This document shows, one piece after another, positions 1 through 7,921 of a DNA stretch of 64,000 nt. How positions within the stretch are numbered: position 1 is the first letter of the stretch; every line of letters starts with the position of its first letter. The translations under genes and the position numbers were made by a program. Source of the DNA: JAILEN01 sp036723975 (GTDB lineage: Bacteria > Bacillota > Clostridia > Lachnospirales > Lachnospiraceae); assembly GCA_036723975.1 (NCBI GenBank), contig DAIMGJ010000004.1, forward strand, positions 1 through 64,000. The letters are read 5' to 3'. A model generated the notes under the pieces. The model made no database searches. It worked only from the letters and a program-made list of their open reading frames with translations, and was not told the origin of the DNA.

Positions 1-26
1 TCTTCTTAGAGCCTGTTTTTCATGGT

Positions 27-134
27 TCAAGTGGAATTTACTTTTTCATTTGACCCTTTGTCAAGTTCATTATTCATCTTCATAAGCTCCTCCAACACTG
101 CAAATGGGAAAACAAGGATACATACTACTAACAT
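27..134 (-). CDS. possible 35-residue small membrane peptide
   Basis: A 36-codon frame starts at an ATG preceded by a strong ribosome binding site (AGGAGG, complement of 143-148) with 8 bases of spacing. The predicted peptide starts MLVVCILVFPFAVLEEL, one short hydrophobic segment, followed by a charged polar tail ending NEKVNST. I do not recognise a family. It lies outside lysS in the stretch that also carries a long inverted repeat and integrase-site-like repeats, so it could belong to an element extending past the left edge. Support is only the start signal and the membrane-like composition; it could be chance. Confidence 0.35.
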   Translation of the reverse strand: MLVVCILVFPFAVLEELMKMNNELDKGSNEKVNST

Positions 135-247
135 GGTTCTTACCTCCTGAAGAGAAACCTTTTATCTCTATACTTAGAATTTTTCTCTAAACGCTGTCCC
201 ATAATACGAACACTATGGCTGTTTTTTCGACCTTTTTTCGACCATAA

Positions 248-326
248 CATAACAAACCCTCCGCAAGTCATGTCAAAGTGCTGATTGTTTTCACTACTTT
301 TGACATTCCCGGGAGGGTTTGTTATG
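248..326. repeat. long inverted repeat (bipartite hairpin)
   Basis: A perfect 15-base outer arm (248-262, cataacaaaccctcc) pairs with 312-326, and an inner 8-base arm (atgtcaaa, 270-277) pairs with 298-305. The intervening bases form an internal loop and a 20-base terminal loop. There is no T-run directly after either arm, so it is not a standard terminator. It may be a folded mobile-element end, a small repeat, or an RNA structure. Confidence 0.7.
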
Positions 327-411
327 TAATAGCCAAGCACACTTAAGAATAAGCGTGCTTTCGCTACTTTCTATTCTTTTTTGACTGAGTGTATTCTCTA
401 AGTTTATAAAT

Positions 412-473
412 ATTGGTCGCAAATTGGTCGCAATTTCCGGCCTTGTCACCTCGCAACCCTTGATAATTCAAGG
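412..473. other. possible integrase attachment/arm sites downstream of lysS
   Basis: Two perfect head-to-tail copies of attggtcgcaa (412-422 and 423-433) are followed by a perfect palindrome, ccttgataattcaagg (458-473), 8 bases before the lysS stop codon. Tandem short repeats next to a palindromic core at the 3' end of a conserved gene is the arrangement expected for arm-type and core sites of a tyrosine integrase. No integrase gene is visible in the window, so this is an inference about a possible element end or scar. Confidence 0.35.
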
Positions 474-481
474 ATTATTCC

Positions 482-2107
482 TTAAATGGATTTGAGCGTC
501 GGGAAAAGCAAAACATCGCGGATGGCTGCAGAGTCGGTTAACAACATTACCAAACGGTCGATTCCGTATCCGATACCACCTGTAGGCGGCATACCGATTT
601 CCAATGCATTTAAGAAATCTTCATCGGTGTGTTCTGCCTCGTCATCACCTGCTGCTGCGTTGGCATCCTGTGCTGCGAAACGCTCGCGCTGGTCGATCGG
701 GTCGTTTAACTCTGAGTATGCGTTACACATTTCCCATGTATTGATGAAGAGTTCGAAACGCTCTACCTTGGACGGATCGGACGGTTTCTTCTTTGTCAAA
801 GGAGAAATCTCAATCGGATGATCCATGATAAAGGTCGGCTGAATCAAATGTTCTTCAACAAATTCCTCGAAGAAGAGGTTTAAGATATCACCCTTCTTGT
901 GGAATGCTTCATATTCGATGTGCTTTTCGTCAGCAAGTTTCTTTGCTTCCGCATCATCTTTTACGGTATCAAAATCGATGCCCGCATATTTCTTAACAGC
1001 CTCTGTCATGGTAAGACGTTCAAATGGCTTTCCGAGGTCGATCTCGGTTCCCTGATAGTTAATGGCGGTAGAACCGCAAACGGTCTGTGCCAAATACTTA
1101 AACATAGACTCGGTCAACTCCATCATACCTTCGTAATCGGTGTATGCCTGGTAAAGTTCCATCAAAGTAAATTCAGGATTATGACGGGTATCCACACCCT
1201 CATTTCTAAATACACGGCCGATTTCGAAGACTCTTTCCAAACCGCCGACAATCAATCTCTTTAAGTAAAGTTCCAAAGAAATACGAAGCTTTACGTCCTC
1301 ATCCAATGAGTTGTAATGAGTCTCAAATGGACGAGCTGCCGCACCACCTGCATTGTGAACAAGCATCGGTGTTTCTACTTCCATAAAGTTTCTTCCTGCA
1401 AGGAAGTTACGGATTTCACGAATAATCTGTGAGCGCTTTACAAATACATCCTTTGATTCCGGATTCATAATTAAATCCACATATCTCTGACGATAACGCG
1501 CATCGGTATCGGTAAGTCCGTGGAACTTCTCCGGTAAAATCTGTAAAGACTTGGAAAGAAGTGTCATCTCTTCCGCATGAATAGAGATTTCACCGGTCAT
1601 AGTACGGAATACATATCCCTTCACACCCCAGATATCGCCGATATCGGACTTCTTAAAGGTTGCATATAAATCATCTCCGAGTGCATCTTTGGAAACGTAA
1701 ACCTGAACATCACCCTTTAAGTCACGGATGTTTGCAAAAGAAGCTTTACCCATAACACGCTTAAACATCATACGTCCCGCAACGGAAACCTTCGGTGCAT
1801 TTGCATCCAGAATCTCGCGACGCGCATTATACGCTTCCTTCTTTGCCTGACGGTAAGCTGCAACCACTTCATTGTCTGCACCTTCTTCCGGCTCAGCAGG
1901 CAACTGCGGCTCAACATAGTCCTTTAATGTTTCAGCTTCGTATGCTTCATAAATGGACTTTGCTTCATCGGTGTGATGTGTCTGATCATACTTTGTTATT
2001 TCAAAAGGATCGGCACCTGCTTCCTGAAGGTTTGCCAACTTCTCACGACGAACCTTTAAAAGCTGTCCCAAATCCTGCTGCTCGTTATTATTCTTATTCT
2101 CTGCCAT
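482..2107 (-). CDS. lysS: lysine--tRNA ligase, class II
   Basis: Charges tRNA-Lys with lysine in the cytoplasm. The protein has an N-terminal OB-fold anticodon-binding part (from about residue 105, VAGRMMFKRVMGKASF), then the class II catalytic core with motif 2 (FEIGRVFRNEGVDTRHNPEFT) and motif 3 (GGIGYGIDRLVMLLTD) near the C-terminus. At 541 residues it is about 40 longer than the usual 490-505. The extra residues form an acidic/alanine-rich stretch near residues 55-105, between the N-terminal helix and the OB fold. The start follows AAGGA upstream of ATG. It is last in the argF-birA-coaX-dusB-greA direction, but a terminator separates it from greA. Confidence 0.97.
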   Translation of the reverse strand: MAENKNNNEQQDLGQLLKVRREKLANLQEAGADPFEITKYDQTHHTDEAKSIYEAYEAETLKDYVEPQLPAEPEEGADNEVVAAYRQAKKEAYNARREILDANAPKVSVAGRMMFKRVMGKASFANIRDLKGDVQVYVSKDALGDDLYATFKKSDIGDIWGVKGYVFRTMTGEISIHAEEMTLLSKSLQILPEKFHGLTDTDARYRQRYVDLIMNPESKDVFVKRSQIIREIRNFLAGRNFMEVETPMLVHNAGGAAARPFETHYNSLDEDVKLRISLELYLKRLIVGGLERVFEIGRVFRNEGVDTRHNPEFTLMELYQAYTDYEGMMELTESMFKYLAQTVCGSTAINYQGTEIDLGKPFERLTMTEAVKKYAGIDFDTVKDDAEAKKLADEKHIEYEAFHKKGDILNLFFEEFVEEHLIQPTFIMDHPIEISPLTKKKPSDPSKVERFELFINTWEMCNAYSELNDPIDQRERFAAQDANAAAGDDEAEHTDEDFLNALEIGMPPTGGIGYGIDRLVMLLTDSAAIRDVLLFPTLKSI

Positions 2108-2150
2108 AACTATTCCTTTCCGGGGATCTTCCCCGCGATGATAAAAACAA

Positions 2151-2180
2151 AAAAATCCGAATTACGAGAATTCGGATTTT
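2151..2180 (-). terminator. rho-independent terminator after greA
   Basis: On the minus strand aaaatccgaatt and aattcggatttt form a stem around a short loop, followed by a T-rich tract. It lies between greA and lysS, so lysS expression probably depends on readthrough or on a promoter nearby. Confidence 0.85.
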
Positions 2181-2192
2181 AAGTGGTCAAAA

Positions 2193-2669
2193 TTATTTTT
2201 TGTTGATTGAAACAACTTTATAATCAAAGGTTCCGCTCTCTGTCTCAACAGAAACTACCTGGCCCACCTTAGCTCCGATCAAAGCTCTTCCGATAGGAGA
2301 CTCATTGGAAATCTTTCCTTTTAAGATGTTTGCTTCCTGAGAACCAACGATTTTATATTCCAATTCCTCGTTTAACTCAACATCCAAAATCTTTACTTTG
2401 CTTCCCATGCTGATTTTGTCAGTCTTTTTCGCATCGTCATAGATTTCAACGTTTTTGAGGATTTCTTCGATCTTCTCGATACGAGCTTCCACATCTCTCT
2501 GCTCGTCCTTTGCTGCATCGTATTCAGCGTTTTCGGATAAATCACCCTGAGCTCTTGCTTCCTTTAATTTTTCAGCAATCTCGTTACGTTTATTAACAAT
2601 TAAGTCATTTAATTCGTCTTCTAACTCTTTTACGCCTTCACGGCTCATTACATGTTTTTTTGCTTCCAT
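2193..2669 (-). CDS. greA: transcription elongation factor GreA
   Basis: Rescues backtracked RNA polymerase by stimulating transcript cleavage. The 158-residue length is normal. The N-terminal coiled coil carries the family signature ARAQGDLSENAEYDAAK with the acidic tip residues, and the C-terminal FKBP-like domain contains ISNESPIGRALIGAKVG. The start follows a GATCC-flanked AAAGGATCACTGA-type leader with an adequate AAGGA. A paralogue (GreA/GreB family) lies at 35803-36303 on the plus strand; this copy is the more canonical one. Confidence 0.96.
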   Translation of the reverse strand: MEAKKHVMSREGVKELEDELNDLIVNKRNEIAEKLKEARAQGDLSENAEYDAAKDEQRDVEARIEKIEEILKNVEIYDDAKKTDKISMGSKVKILDVELNEELEYKIVGSQEANILKGKISNESPIGRALIGAKVGQVVSVETESGTFDYKVVSINKK

Positions 2670-2736
2670 GTTCAGTGATCCTTTCTCATATCGGATATCC
2701 CAAATCTACTGTACAAACCTATATACAGCCACAACA

Positions 2737-3735
2737 TTATAGTAAATTTCCTTCGTAAATGTCAAGGACTTCCTGAAACAGCGCCTCCAGCTGTTCATAG
2801 GTCTCCACCGCATTGATTCGTCCCCGAAGTTTGGAGGAATTTTTGTATCCTGCGGTATACCAGGCCGCATGTTTTCGCATCTCCCGAATACCCAAGTATT
2901 CTCCTTTGAATTCCACCTGCAGTCTTGCATGGCGAAGCATGGTTTCCACCATTTCCTCAATTGGCGGTTTACCGATTAACTCACCGGTTTCAAAGTAATG
3001 TAAGATCTGATGAAAAATCCAGGGATTTCCCTGGGCGCCTCTACCAATCATAAATCCGTCGCAGCCGGTTTGCTTTTCCATTTCAATCACATCTTTTGCA
3101 TCCAAAAGATCCCCGTTTCCGATAACCGGAATAGACACAGCCTGCTTTACCTGTGCAATAATATCCCAATCCGCTTTCCCGGAATAAAACTGTTCTCTGG
3201 TCCTTCCGTGAACCGCCACTGCTGCCGCTCCGGACTCCTGGGCGATATGGGCCATCTCCACTGCATTGACGTGGGCATCATCAAAGCCTTTTCTGATTTT
3301 TACCGTTACCGGTTTTTTAATCGCTTTGGCAGTAGCCTCGATAATTTCTCCCGCCAGTCTGGGATTTTTCATAAGGGCAGAACCCTCGCCGTTATTTACC
3401 ACCTTTGGCACAGGGCAACCCATGTTGATATCCAAAATGTCAAAGTTTCTGTCTTCAATGCGCTTTGCCTGCTCGGAGATACAGATTGGATCCGAGCCAA
3501 ATAACTGCAAAGATACCGGCCGCTCTTTTTCGTTTACTTCCAAAAGAGCCTTTGTGTTTTTGTTGTTGTACTGCAAAGCCTTGGCGGAAACCATTTCCAT
3601 ACAAACAAGTCCCGCCCCCTGCTCTTTGCATAACATACGAAAAGGCAGGTCGCAAACGCCTGCCATCGGAGCCAAAATCAAATTATTTGCTAAGGTAACA
3701 TTCCCTAGGGATAAGGGTCTGATACTTTGTTCCAT
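2737..3735 (-). CDS. dusB: tRNA-dihydrouridine synthase (DusB type)
   Basis: FMN-dependent reduction of uridine to dihydrouridine in tRNA. A TIM-barrel N-terminal part holds APMAGVCDLPFRMLC near residue 22, the active-site cysteine in NMGCPVPKVVNNGEGSALM near residue 105, VKIRKGF, and HGRTREQFYSGKADW. The helical C-terminal domain is complete. It starts 3 bases after coaX ends and lies just upstream of greA, the same greA-side context seen in many Clostridia. Confidence 0.95.
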   Translation of the reverse strand: MEQSIRPLSLGNVTLANNLILAPMAGVCDLPFRMLCKEQGAGLVCMEMVSAKALQYNNKNTKALLEVNEKERPVSLQLFGSDPICISEQAKRIEDRNFDILDINMGCPVPKVVNNGEGSALMKNPRLAGEIIEATAKAIKKPVTVKIRKGFDDAHVNAVEMAHIAQESGAAAVAVHGRTREQFYSGKADWDIIAQVKQAVSIPVIGNGDLLDAKDVIEMEKQTGCDGFMIGRGAQGNPWIFHQILHYFETGELIGKPPIEEMVETMLRHARLQVEFKGEYLGIREMRKHAAWYTAGYKNSSKLRGRINAVETYEQLEALFQEVLDIYEGNLL

Positions 3736-3738
3736 AAA

Positions 3739-4512
3739 TTATTTATCTCCCTGTTTTTCGAAAATATAACGCATTCCTTTTAAGGTAAGATCCGGATCGT
3801 AAATATCGATGCAATCCGTTTCTTTAGCAATCATTCCGCCAAGTCCACCGGTGGCAACCACCTTTACGTTTTCATATCCGCTTTCTTTAATCATGTTCTT
3901 TACAATGTATTCTGTCTGACCAATCTGACCGTAAACCAAACCTGCCTGCATAGAAGAAATGGTTTCCTTTGCCAAAATGCTCTTTGGTTTTTTAATCTCG
4001 ATTTCCGGAAGTTTTGCCGCATCTTCCCAAAGGGCCTTTGCAGAAATACGGATACCCGGAGCTGTTACACCGGAAACAAAGGCACCGCTTTCATCCACCA
4101 AATCGTAGGTCGTTGCCGTTCCAAAATCAAGTACCAAAACAGGACCGCCATAAATATGGTATGCACCTGCCGCATCCACAATTCGATCCGCACCAATCTG
4201 TTTCGGATTCTCTGTTACCACGCGAATACCGGTTTTGATTCCGGCTTCTACAATCACCGGTTTTGTATGGAAATATTTCACAACCGCACTGGTCAAAGAA
4301 TACATCACTGCCGGCACAACACTGGCAATGATTACATTATTGATGCGATCTCTTGGAATGCTGTTTAACTCCATAATTTCGCCAATGACTACACCGTACT
4401 CATCGGAAGTACGAGCGATTCCGGTGTTCAAACGGAAGGTTCCCGTTAACTCTTCGCCGTCAAACACTCCAAGTGTAATATTTGTATTTCCTACATCAAT
4501 CGCCAATAACAT
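3739..4512 (-). CDS. coaX: type III pantothenate kinase
   Basis: First step of coenzyme A synthesis (pantothenate to 4'-phosphopantothenate). The ASKHA-fold phosphate loop is visible as MLLAIDVGNTNITLGVFDG at the very N-terminus, with GADRIVDAAGAYHIYGGP and DFGTATTYDLVD further on. The 257-residue length is normal. Its ATG begins immediately after the stop codon of the upstream small gene, so translation is probably coupled. Confidence 0.95.
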   Translation of the reverse strand: MLLAIDVGNTNITLGVFDGEELTGTFRLNTGIARTSDEYGVVIGEIMELNSIPRDRINNVIIASVVPAVMYSLTSAVVKYFHTKPVIVEAGIKTGIRVVTENPKQIGADRIVDAAGAYHIYGGPVLVLDFGTATTYDLVDESGAFVSGVTAPGIRISAKALWEDAAKLPEIEIKKPKSILAKETISSMQAGLVYGQIGQTEYIVKNMIKESGYENVKVVATGGLGGMIAKETDCIDIYDPDLTLKGMRYIFEKQGDK

Positions 4513-4842
4513 TTACGCATCCTCCCCCAAGAAAAATACTTTAAAATAAGTCTCCAACTGTTCAAACAATTCTGCTTTTTCTTTTTGCAACTTTTTAATC
4601 TTTAATACCGAACCGATTTCATCGTACAAAAGATCGCCTTCTTCCGCATCTGTAATCAAAGAAAGGTTTCCGTCTTCGTCAAACTGGAGCTCCAAGGTTC
4701 CACCGATTTCTTCCGTGTAAAGCACGCACATGATTTTTAGTTCATCCTTTACCTGCTGCGGCAGGCCATTAAAGTCCTCGTTTAAATAATACTTTTTCGT
4801 ATACTTGCTTGAACCGCAAAGAATCACATTTTCCTGATACAT
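4513..4842 (-). CDS. small conserved protein, DUF6145-like
   Basis: A 109-residue acidic cytoplasmic protein with no membrane segment. It begins MYQENVILCGSSKYTKKYYL, resembling from memory the DUF6145 family of Lachnospiraceae. No catalytic motif is visible. It sits between birA and coaX with no gap on the coaX side. The neighbours are cofactor genes (biotin ligase, pantothenate kinase), but that does not define a function. Confidence 0.75.
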   Translation of the reverse strand: MYQENVILCGSSKYTKKYYLNEDFNGLPQQVKDELKIMCVLYTEEIGGTLELQFDEDGNLSLITDAEEGDLLYDEIGSVLKIKKLQKEKAELFEQLETYFKVFFLGEDA

Positions 4843-4851
4843 CGTTACTCC

Positions 4852-5625
4852 TTATACATAGCCGTAAATCCCGCGCACCGACACTTCGCCGGAATCCACC
4901 TTGATAAGCTGTCCGTCTTTTTCTACTAAAAGCTCACCGGTAGAAGTCATCTCCTTTGCTACAGCCTCATAGGCTCCCAAAGGATCCAAGACCTGTACCA
5001 TACGGTCTTTGTTGATTAAGTGTTCGTTATAATACTTTAAAATCTCGGTCAAATCTTCACTCTTTAAAAACTCGCGATAATGAATCAAAAAGCAATCCCA
5101 GATTTTCTCCGTAAGCTCTTTGCAATGAACCTTTGAGACATCTTTTTTCGCAGCCTCCATAGCCTGATCAACCGAAATCGCCATATGCTTTATTTCCTCC
5201 GGGAAATCTCTGTTATGCACATTTACCCCGATGCCAACCACCACGTTTTCCACATGATTGTCCTTGGCTGACAACTCCGTAAGTATACCACAAATCTTTC
5301 TATCGGAAACCAAAATATCATTGGGCCATTTAATCTTGCAGGTCAGTCCGTATAATTTTTCCAAGGCTTCCGCCACCGCCACCGCAGCAATTAAGGTAAG
5401 TCGAGGAATCGCTTCCGTGGAAACCTCCCTGGGATACAATGCCATACTGGTCGCAATGGAAACTCCCTTCGGCGACTCCCAATTGTGACCGCTTCGCCCG
5501 CGGCCTCCGGTTTGTCGGCCCGCGGAAATCACTGTAAACTCCGGCAGTTTTTCCTCCGCCATCTTTCGTTTTATTTCATTATTGGTCGAATCAATTTCTT
5601 CGTAAAAAATATAGTTAATGCTCAT
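4852..5625 (-). CDS. birA: biotin--[acetyl-CoA-carboxylase] ligase
   Basis: Activates biotin as biotinyl-AMP and attaches it to carboxylase carrier proteins. The biotin/ATP loop is visible as GRQTGGRGRSGHNWESPKG near residue 36, followed by KIKWPNDILV and a short C-terminal SH3-like domain. At 257 residues it lacks the N-terminal helix-turn-helix found in bifunctional BirA, so it should be a ligase only, not a repressor. It follows argF after 3 bases. Confidence 0.93.
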   Translation of the reverse strand: MSINYIFYEEIDSTNNEIKRKMAEEKLPEFTVISAGRQTGGRGRSGHNWESPKGVSIATSMALYPREVSTEAIPRLTLIAAVAVAEALEKLYGLTCKIKWPNDILVSDRKICGILTELSAKDNHVENVVVGIGVNVHNRDFPEEIKHMAISVDQAMEAAKKDVSKVHCKELTEKIWDCFLIHYREFLKSEDLTEILKYYNEHLINKDRMVQVLDPLGAYEAVAKEMTSTGELLVEKDGQLIKVDSGEVSVRGIYGYV

Positions 5626-5628
5626 GGT

Positions 5629-6615
5629 TTATTTTAAAGTCGCATACATAATGGCTTTGATGGAATGCATTCTGTTTTCTGCTTCATCAAAGACGATGGA
5701 ATGCTTGCTTTCAAACACTTCATCCGTAACTTCCATCTCAGTTAAGCCGTATTTCTCGTGAATTTCTTTTCCAATGGTTGTATTTAAATCATGGAACGCC
5801 GGCAGGCAATGCATGAATTTTACATCTTCTTTTGCATAAGAAAGGGCCTTTGTATTTACCTGATAAGGAAGCAGATCATTTATTCTTTCCTTCCAAACCG
5901 CATCCGGCTCACCCATGGAAACCCAAACATCGGTATAAATCACATCCGCATCTTTGCAGGACTCTTCCACCGATTCGGAAAGGGTAATCGTTGCACCGGT
6001 TTCTGCTGCGATTTCCTTTGCCTTATTTACCAAGTCTTCCTCCGGGAAGTATTTTTTATTCGTACATGCCACAAAATGAAGCCCCAACTTTGCACAGGTG
6101 ATCATTAAAGAATTGCCCATATTGTATCTTGCATCACCCATGTAGACAAATTTTAATCCCGCAAGTTTTCCGAAGTGCTCGCGTATGGTAAGCATATCCG
6201 CAATCATCTGGGTTGGATGGAACTCATTGGTAAGTCCGTTCCAAACCGGAACCCCGGCATATTTCGCCAAATCTTCCACGATGTCCTGCTCAAATCCACG
6301 GTATTCAATGCCGTCATACATGCGGCCAAGTACGCGGGCGGTATCTGCGATACTTTCCTTTTTTCCAATCTGGGAACCGGAGGGATCAAGATATGTAGAG
6401 CCCATGCCAAGATCAGAGGCCGCTACCTCAAAGGAGCAGCGGGTACGTGTGGATGTCTTTTCAAAGATTAAGGCAATGTTTTTTCCGCGAAGCTCGTCGT
6501 GAGGGATGCCGTTTTTCTTCTTTGCTTTAAGCTCTGCCGATAAGTCAATGAGATACGTTATTTCTTCTGGAGTGTAGTCCAGAAGTTTTAAAAAGCTTCT
6601 TCCTTTTAAATTCAT
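5629..6615 (-). CDS. argF: ornithine carbamoyltransferase
   Basis: Makes citrulline from ornithine and carbamoyl phosphate. The carbamoyl phosphate site STRTRCSFEVA is near residue 57, followed by HPTQMIADMLT, the ornithine-side motif region and the catalytic cysteine in FMHCLPAFHD near residue 268. Length (328) is normal. No arcA or arcC lies nearby, so anabolic use is slightly favoured, but the sequence alone does not separate anabolic from catabolic enzymes. It is the first gene of the run to lysS. Confidence 0.95.
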   Translation of the reverse strand: MNLKGRSFLKLLDYTPEEITYLIDLSAELKAKKKNGIPHDELRGKNIALIFEKTSTRTRCSFEVAASDLGMGSTYLDPSGSQIGKKESIADTARVLGRMYDGIEYRGFEQDIVEDLAKYAGVPVWNGLTNEFHPTQMIADMLTIREHFGKLAGLKFVYMGDARYNMGNSLMITCAKLGLHFVACTNKKYFPEEDLVNKAKEIAAETGATITLSESVEESCKDADVIYTDVWVSMGEPDAVWKERINDLLPYQVNTKALSYAKEDVKFMHCLPAFHDLNTTIGKEIHEKYGLTEMEVTDEVFESKHSIVFDEAENRMHSIKAIMYATLK

Positions 6616-6659
6616 AGTAATCCTCTTTCTTTTTTCCTATTCCTAAATATAAAAAACAA

Positions 6660-6839
6660 GCCATCAAGTTACAAGTCTACTGCCCGCCTCCCGGGATTGG
6701 TCCCCCCACGCTTAGATATAGACGTGGGGTCTCCCTGCCGGTCGGTCGTCGCTCCTCACTTCGTGAGAGGTGTCCACCGGACACCCGCGACCCACCATCC
6801 CTCGCGGCGGCTCGTTAGTCCTACATAAAACTTGATGGC
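6660..6839 (-). terminator. qmcA terminator with a repeat inserted in its loop
   Basis: A perfect 11-base stem (gccatcaagtt at 6660-6670 with aacttgatggc at 6829-6839) is followed on the minus strand by TTGTTTTTTATATTT, which is a normal terminator tail. The loop is not the usual few bases but about 158 bases, containing the structured repeat at 6684-6810. The terminator lies after the SPFH gene and before argF. Confidence 0.7.
6684..6810. repeat. structured dispersed repeat, copy A (long form)
   Basis: Begins CCGCCTCCCGGGATTGGTCC and ends CCATCCCTCGCGGCGG. Nested pairings are visible: CCGCC/GGCGG (6684-6688 with 6806-6810), GGGAT/ATCCC (6693-6697 with 6797-6801) and CCCCACG/CGTGGGG (6704-6710 with 6723-6729). 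It is related to copy B at 38457-38538; copy A carries an extra arm at about 6731-6790. It contains no ORF of note. Confidence 0.75.
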
Positions 6840-6863
6840 GCCAAATATACTCTAAAACACTGA

Positions 6864-7784
6864 TTATTTCTTATCCTTTACAACATCTGCGATGGTGGTA
6901 GCTAAACCTGCGATGCCTGCGATATCGGAAGGAACGATAATCTTGGTTGCCTGTCCGTCGGCTGCCTTTGAAAATGCCTCCAAAGACTTAAGCTGCATAA
7001 CACGCTCATCTGCACCGGCCTCTTTTAACATCTTAAGACCGTCAGCATTTGCCTGCTGAACCTTAAGGATAGCTTCTGCCTGACCTTCCGCCTCGCGAAC
7101 GGTAGCTTCTTTCTTTGCTTCTGCACGAAGAATAGCTGCCTGCTTTTCAGCCTCTGCGTCAAGGATTGCAGATTCTTTTTTACCTTCTGCAATCAGGATG
7201 GTAGATTTCTTTTCACCTTCTGCAATAAGGATCGCTTCTCTTCGCTCACGCTCTGCCTTCATCTGCTTCTCCATGGCATCCTTGATAGCTGCCGGAGGGA
7301 TGATGTTTTTCAACTCAACACGGTTAATCTTAATACCCCAAGGATCCGTAGCCACGTCCAAAGATGCACGCATCTTTACGTTGATGGTTTCACGGGAAGT
7401 AAGGGTCTCATCCAATTCCAAATCACCGATGACGTTTCGAAGAGTGGTTGCTGTTAAGTTCTCAATCGCCATAATCGGATTTTCAACGCCATAGCAGTAC
7501 AAACGAGGATCTGTAATCTGGAAATAAACTACCGTATCAATCTGCATGGTAACGTTATCCTTTGTAATTACCGGCTGCGGAGGAAAGTCAATAACCTGCT
7601 CCTTTAAGTTAACATTTACAGCCACGCGATCAATGAGCGGAGCTTTTAAATGAAGACCTACCGGCCATGTTTCCTTGTAAGCACCCAAGCGCTCCACAAC
7701 ATATGCGTGTGCCTGCGGAACAATTCGTATGCAGGAAATCAAAATCACAAGAACTAAAACTACAAGTACAATAAAGGGTATCAT
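6864..7784 (-). CDS. SPFH/stomatin-family membrane protein (QmcA-like)
   Basis: A 306-residue protein with one N-terminal membrane helix (residues 1-18), then an SPFH/band-7 domain (PQAHAYVVERLGAYKETW; FPPQPVITKDNVTMQID), and a long alanine/glutamate-rich coiled coil (EGEKKSTILIAEGKKESA) leading to a short C-terminal tail. Family members form oligomeric membrane scaffolds or microdomains. No NfeD partner or FtsH lies beside it. It has its own promoter (7817-7845) and an interrupted terminator. Confidence 0.9.
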   Translation of the reverse strand: MIPFIVLVVLVLVILISCIRIVPQAHAYVVERLGAYKETWPVGLHLKAPLIDRVAVNVNLKEQVIDFPPQPVITKDNVTMQIDTVVYFQITDPRLYCYGVENPIMAIENLTATTLRNVIGDLELDETLTSRETINVKMRASLDVATDPWGIKINRVELKNIIPPAAIKDAMEKQMKAERERREAILIAEGEKKSTILIAEGKKESAILDAEAEKQAAILRAEAKKEATVREAEGQAEAILKVQQANADGLKMLKEAGADERVMQLKSLEAFSKAADGQATKIIVPSDIAGIAGLATTIADVVKDKK

Positions 7785-7816
7785 AAATATTTCCTCCTTT
7801 TTAAAAAACTACTCTC

Positions 7817-7845
7817 ATTCTACTCCATTTAATTCCCACCCGCAA
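7817..7845 (-). promoter_or_regulatory. sigma-A-type promoter for the SPFH gene
   Basis: On the minus strand TTGCGG (7840-7845) and TAGAAT (7817-7822) are separated by 17 bases, about 35 bases upstream of the start codon and AAGGAGGAAA ribosome binding site. Confidence 0.6.
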
Positions 7846-7873
7846 TAAAGTTGGGGTACGATTTCAATAAAAA

Positions 7874-7905
7874 ATCCTCCTTTGTCCCGCAAGACAAAAG
7901 AGGAT
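7874..7905 (-). terminator. terminator after the cell-wall hydrolase gene
   Basis: Stem ATCCTCTTTTGTC / GACAAAGGAGGAT on the minus strand around TTGCGG, followed by TTTTTTATTG. Confidence 0.85.
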
Positions 7906-7921
7906 CTCTTTTAAATCAATC

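Noticed and set aside
140..340. 66-codon minus-strand frame over the long inverted repeat
   Set aside because: It is built largely from the hairpin arms, has no clear ribosome binding site and resembles nothing I know.
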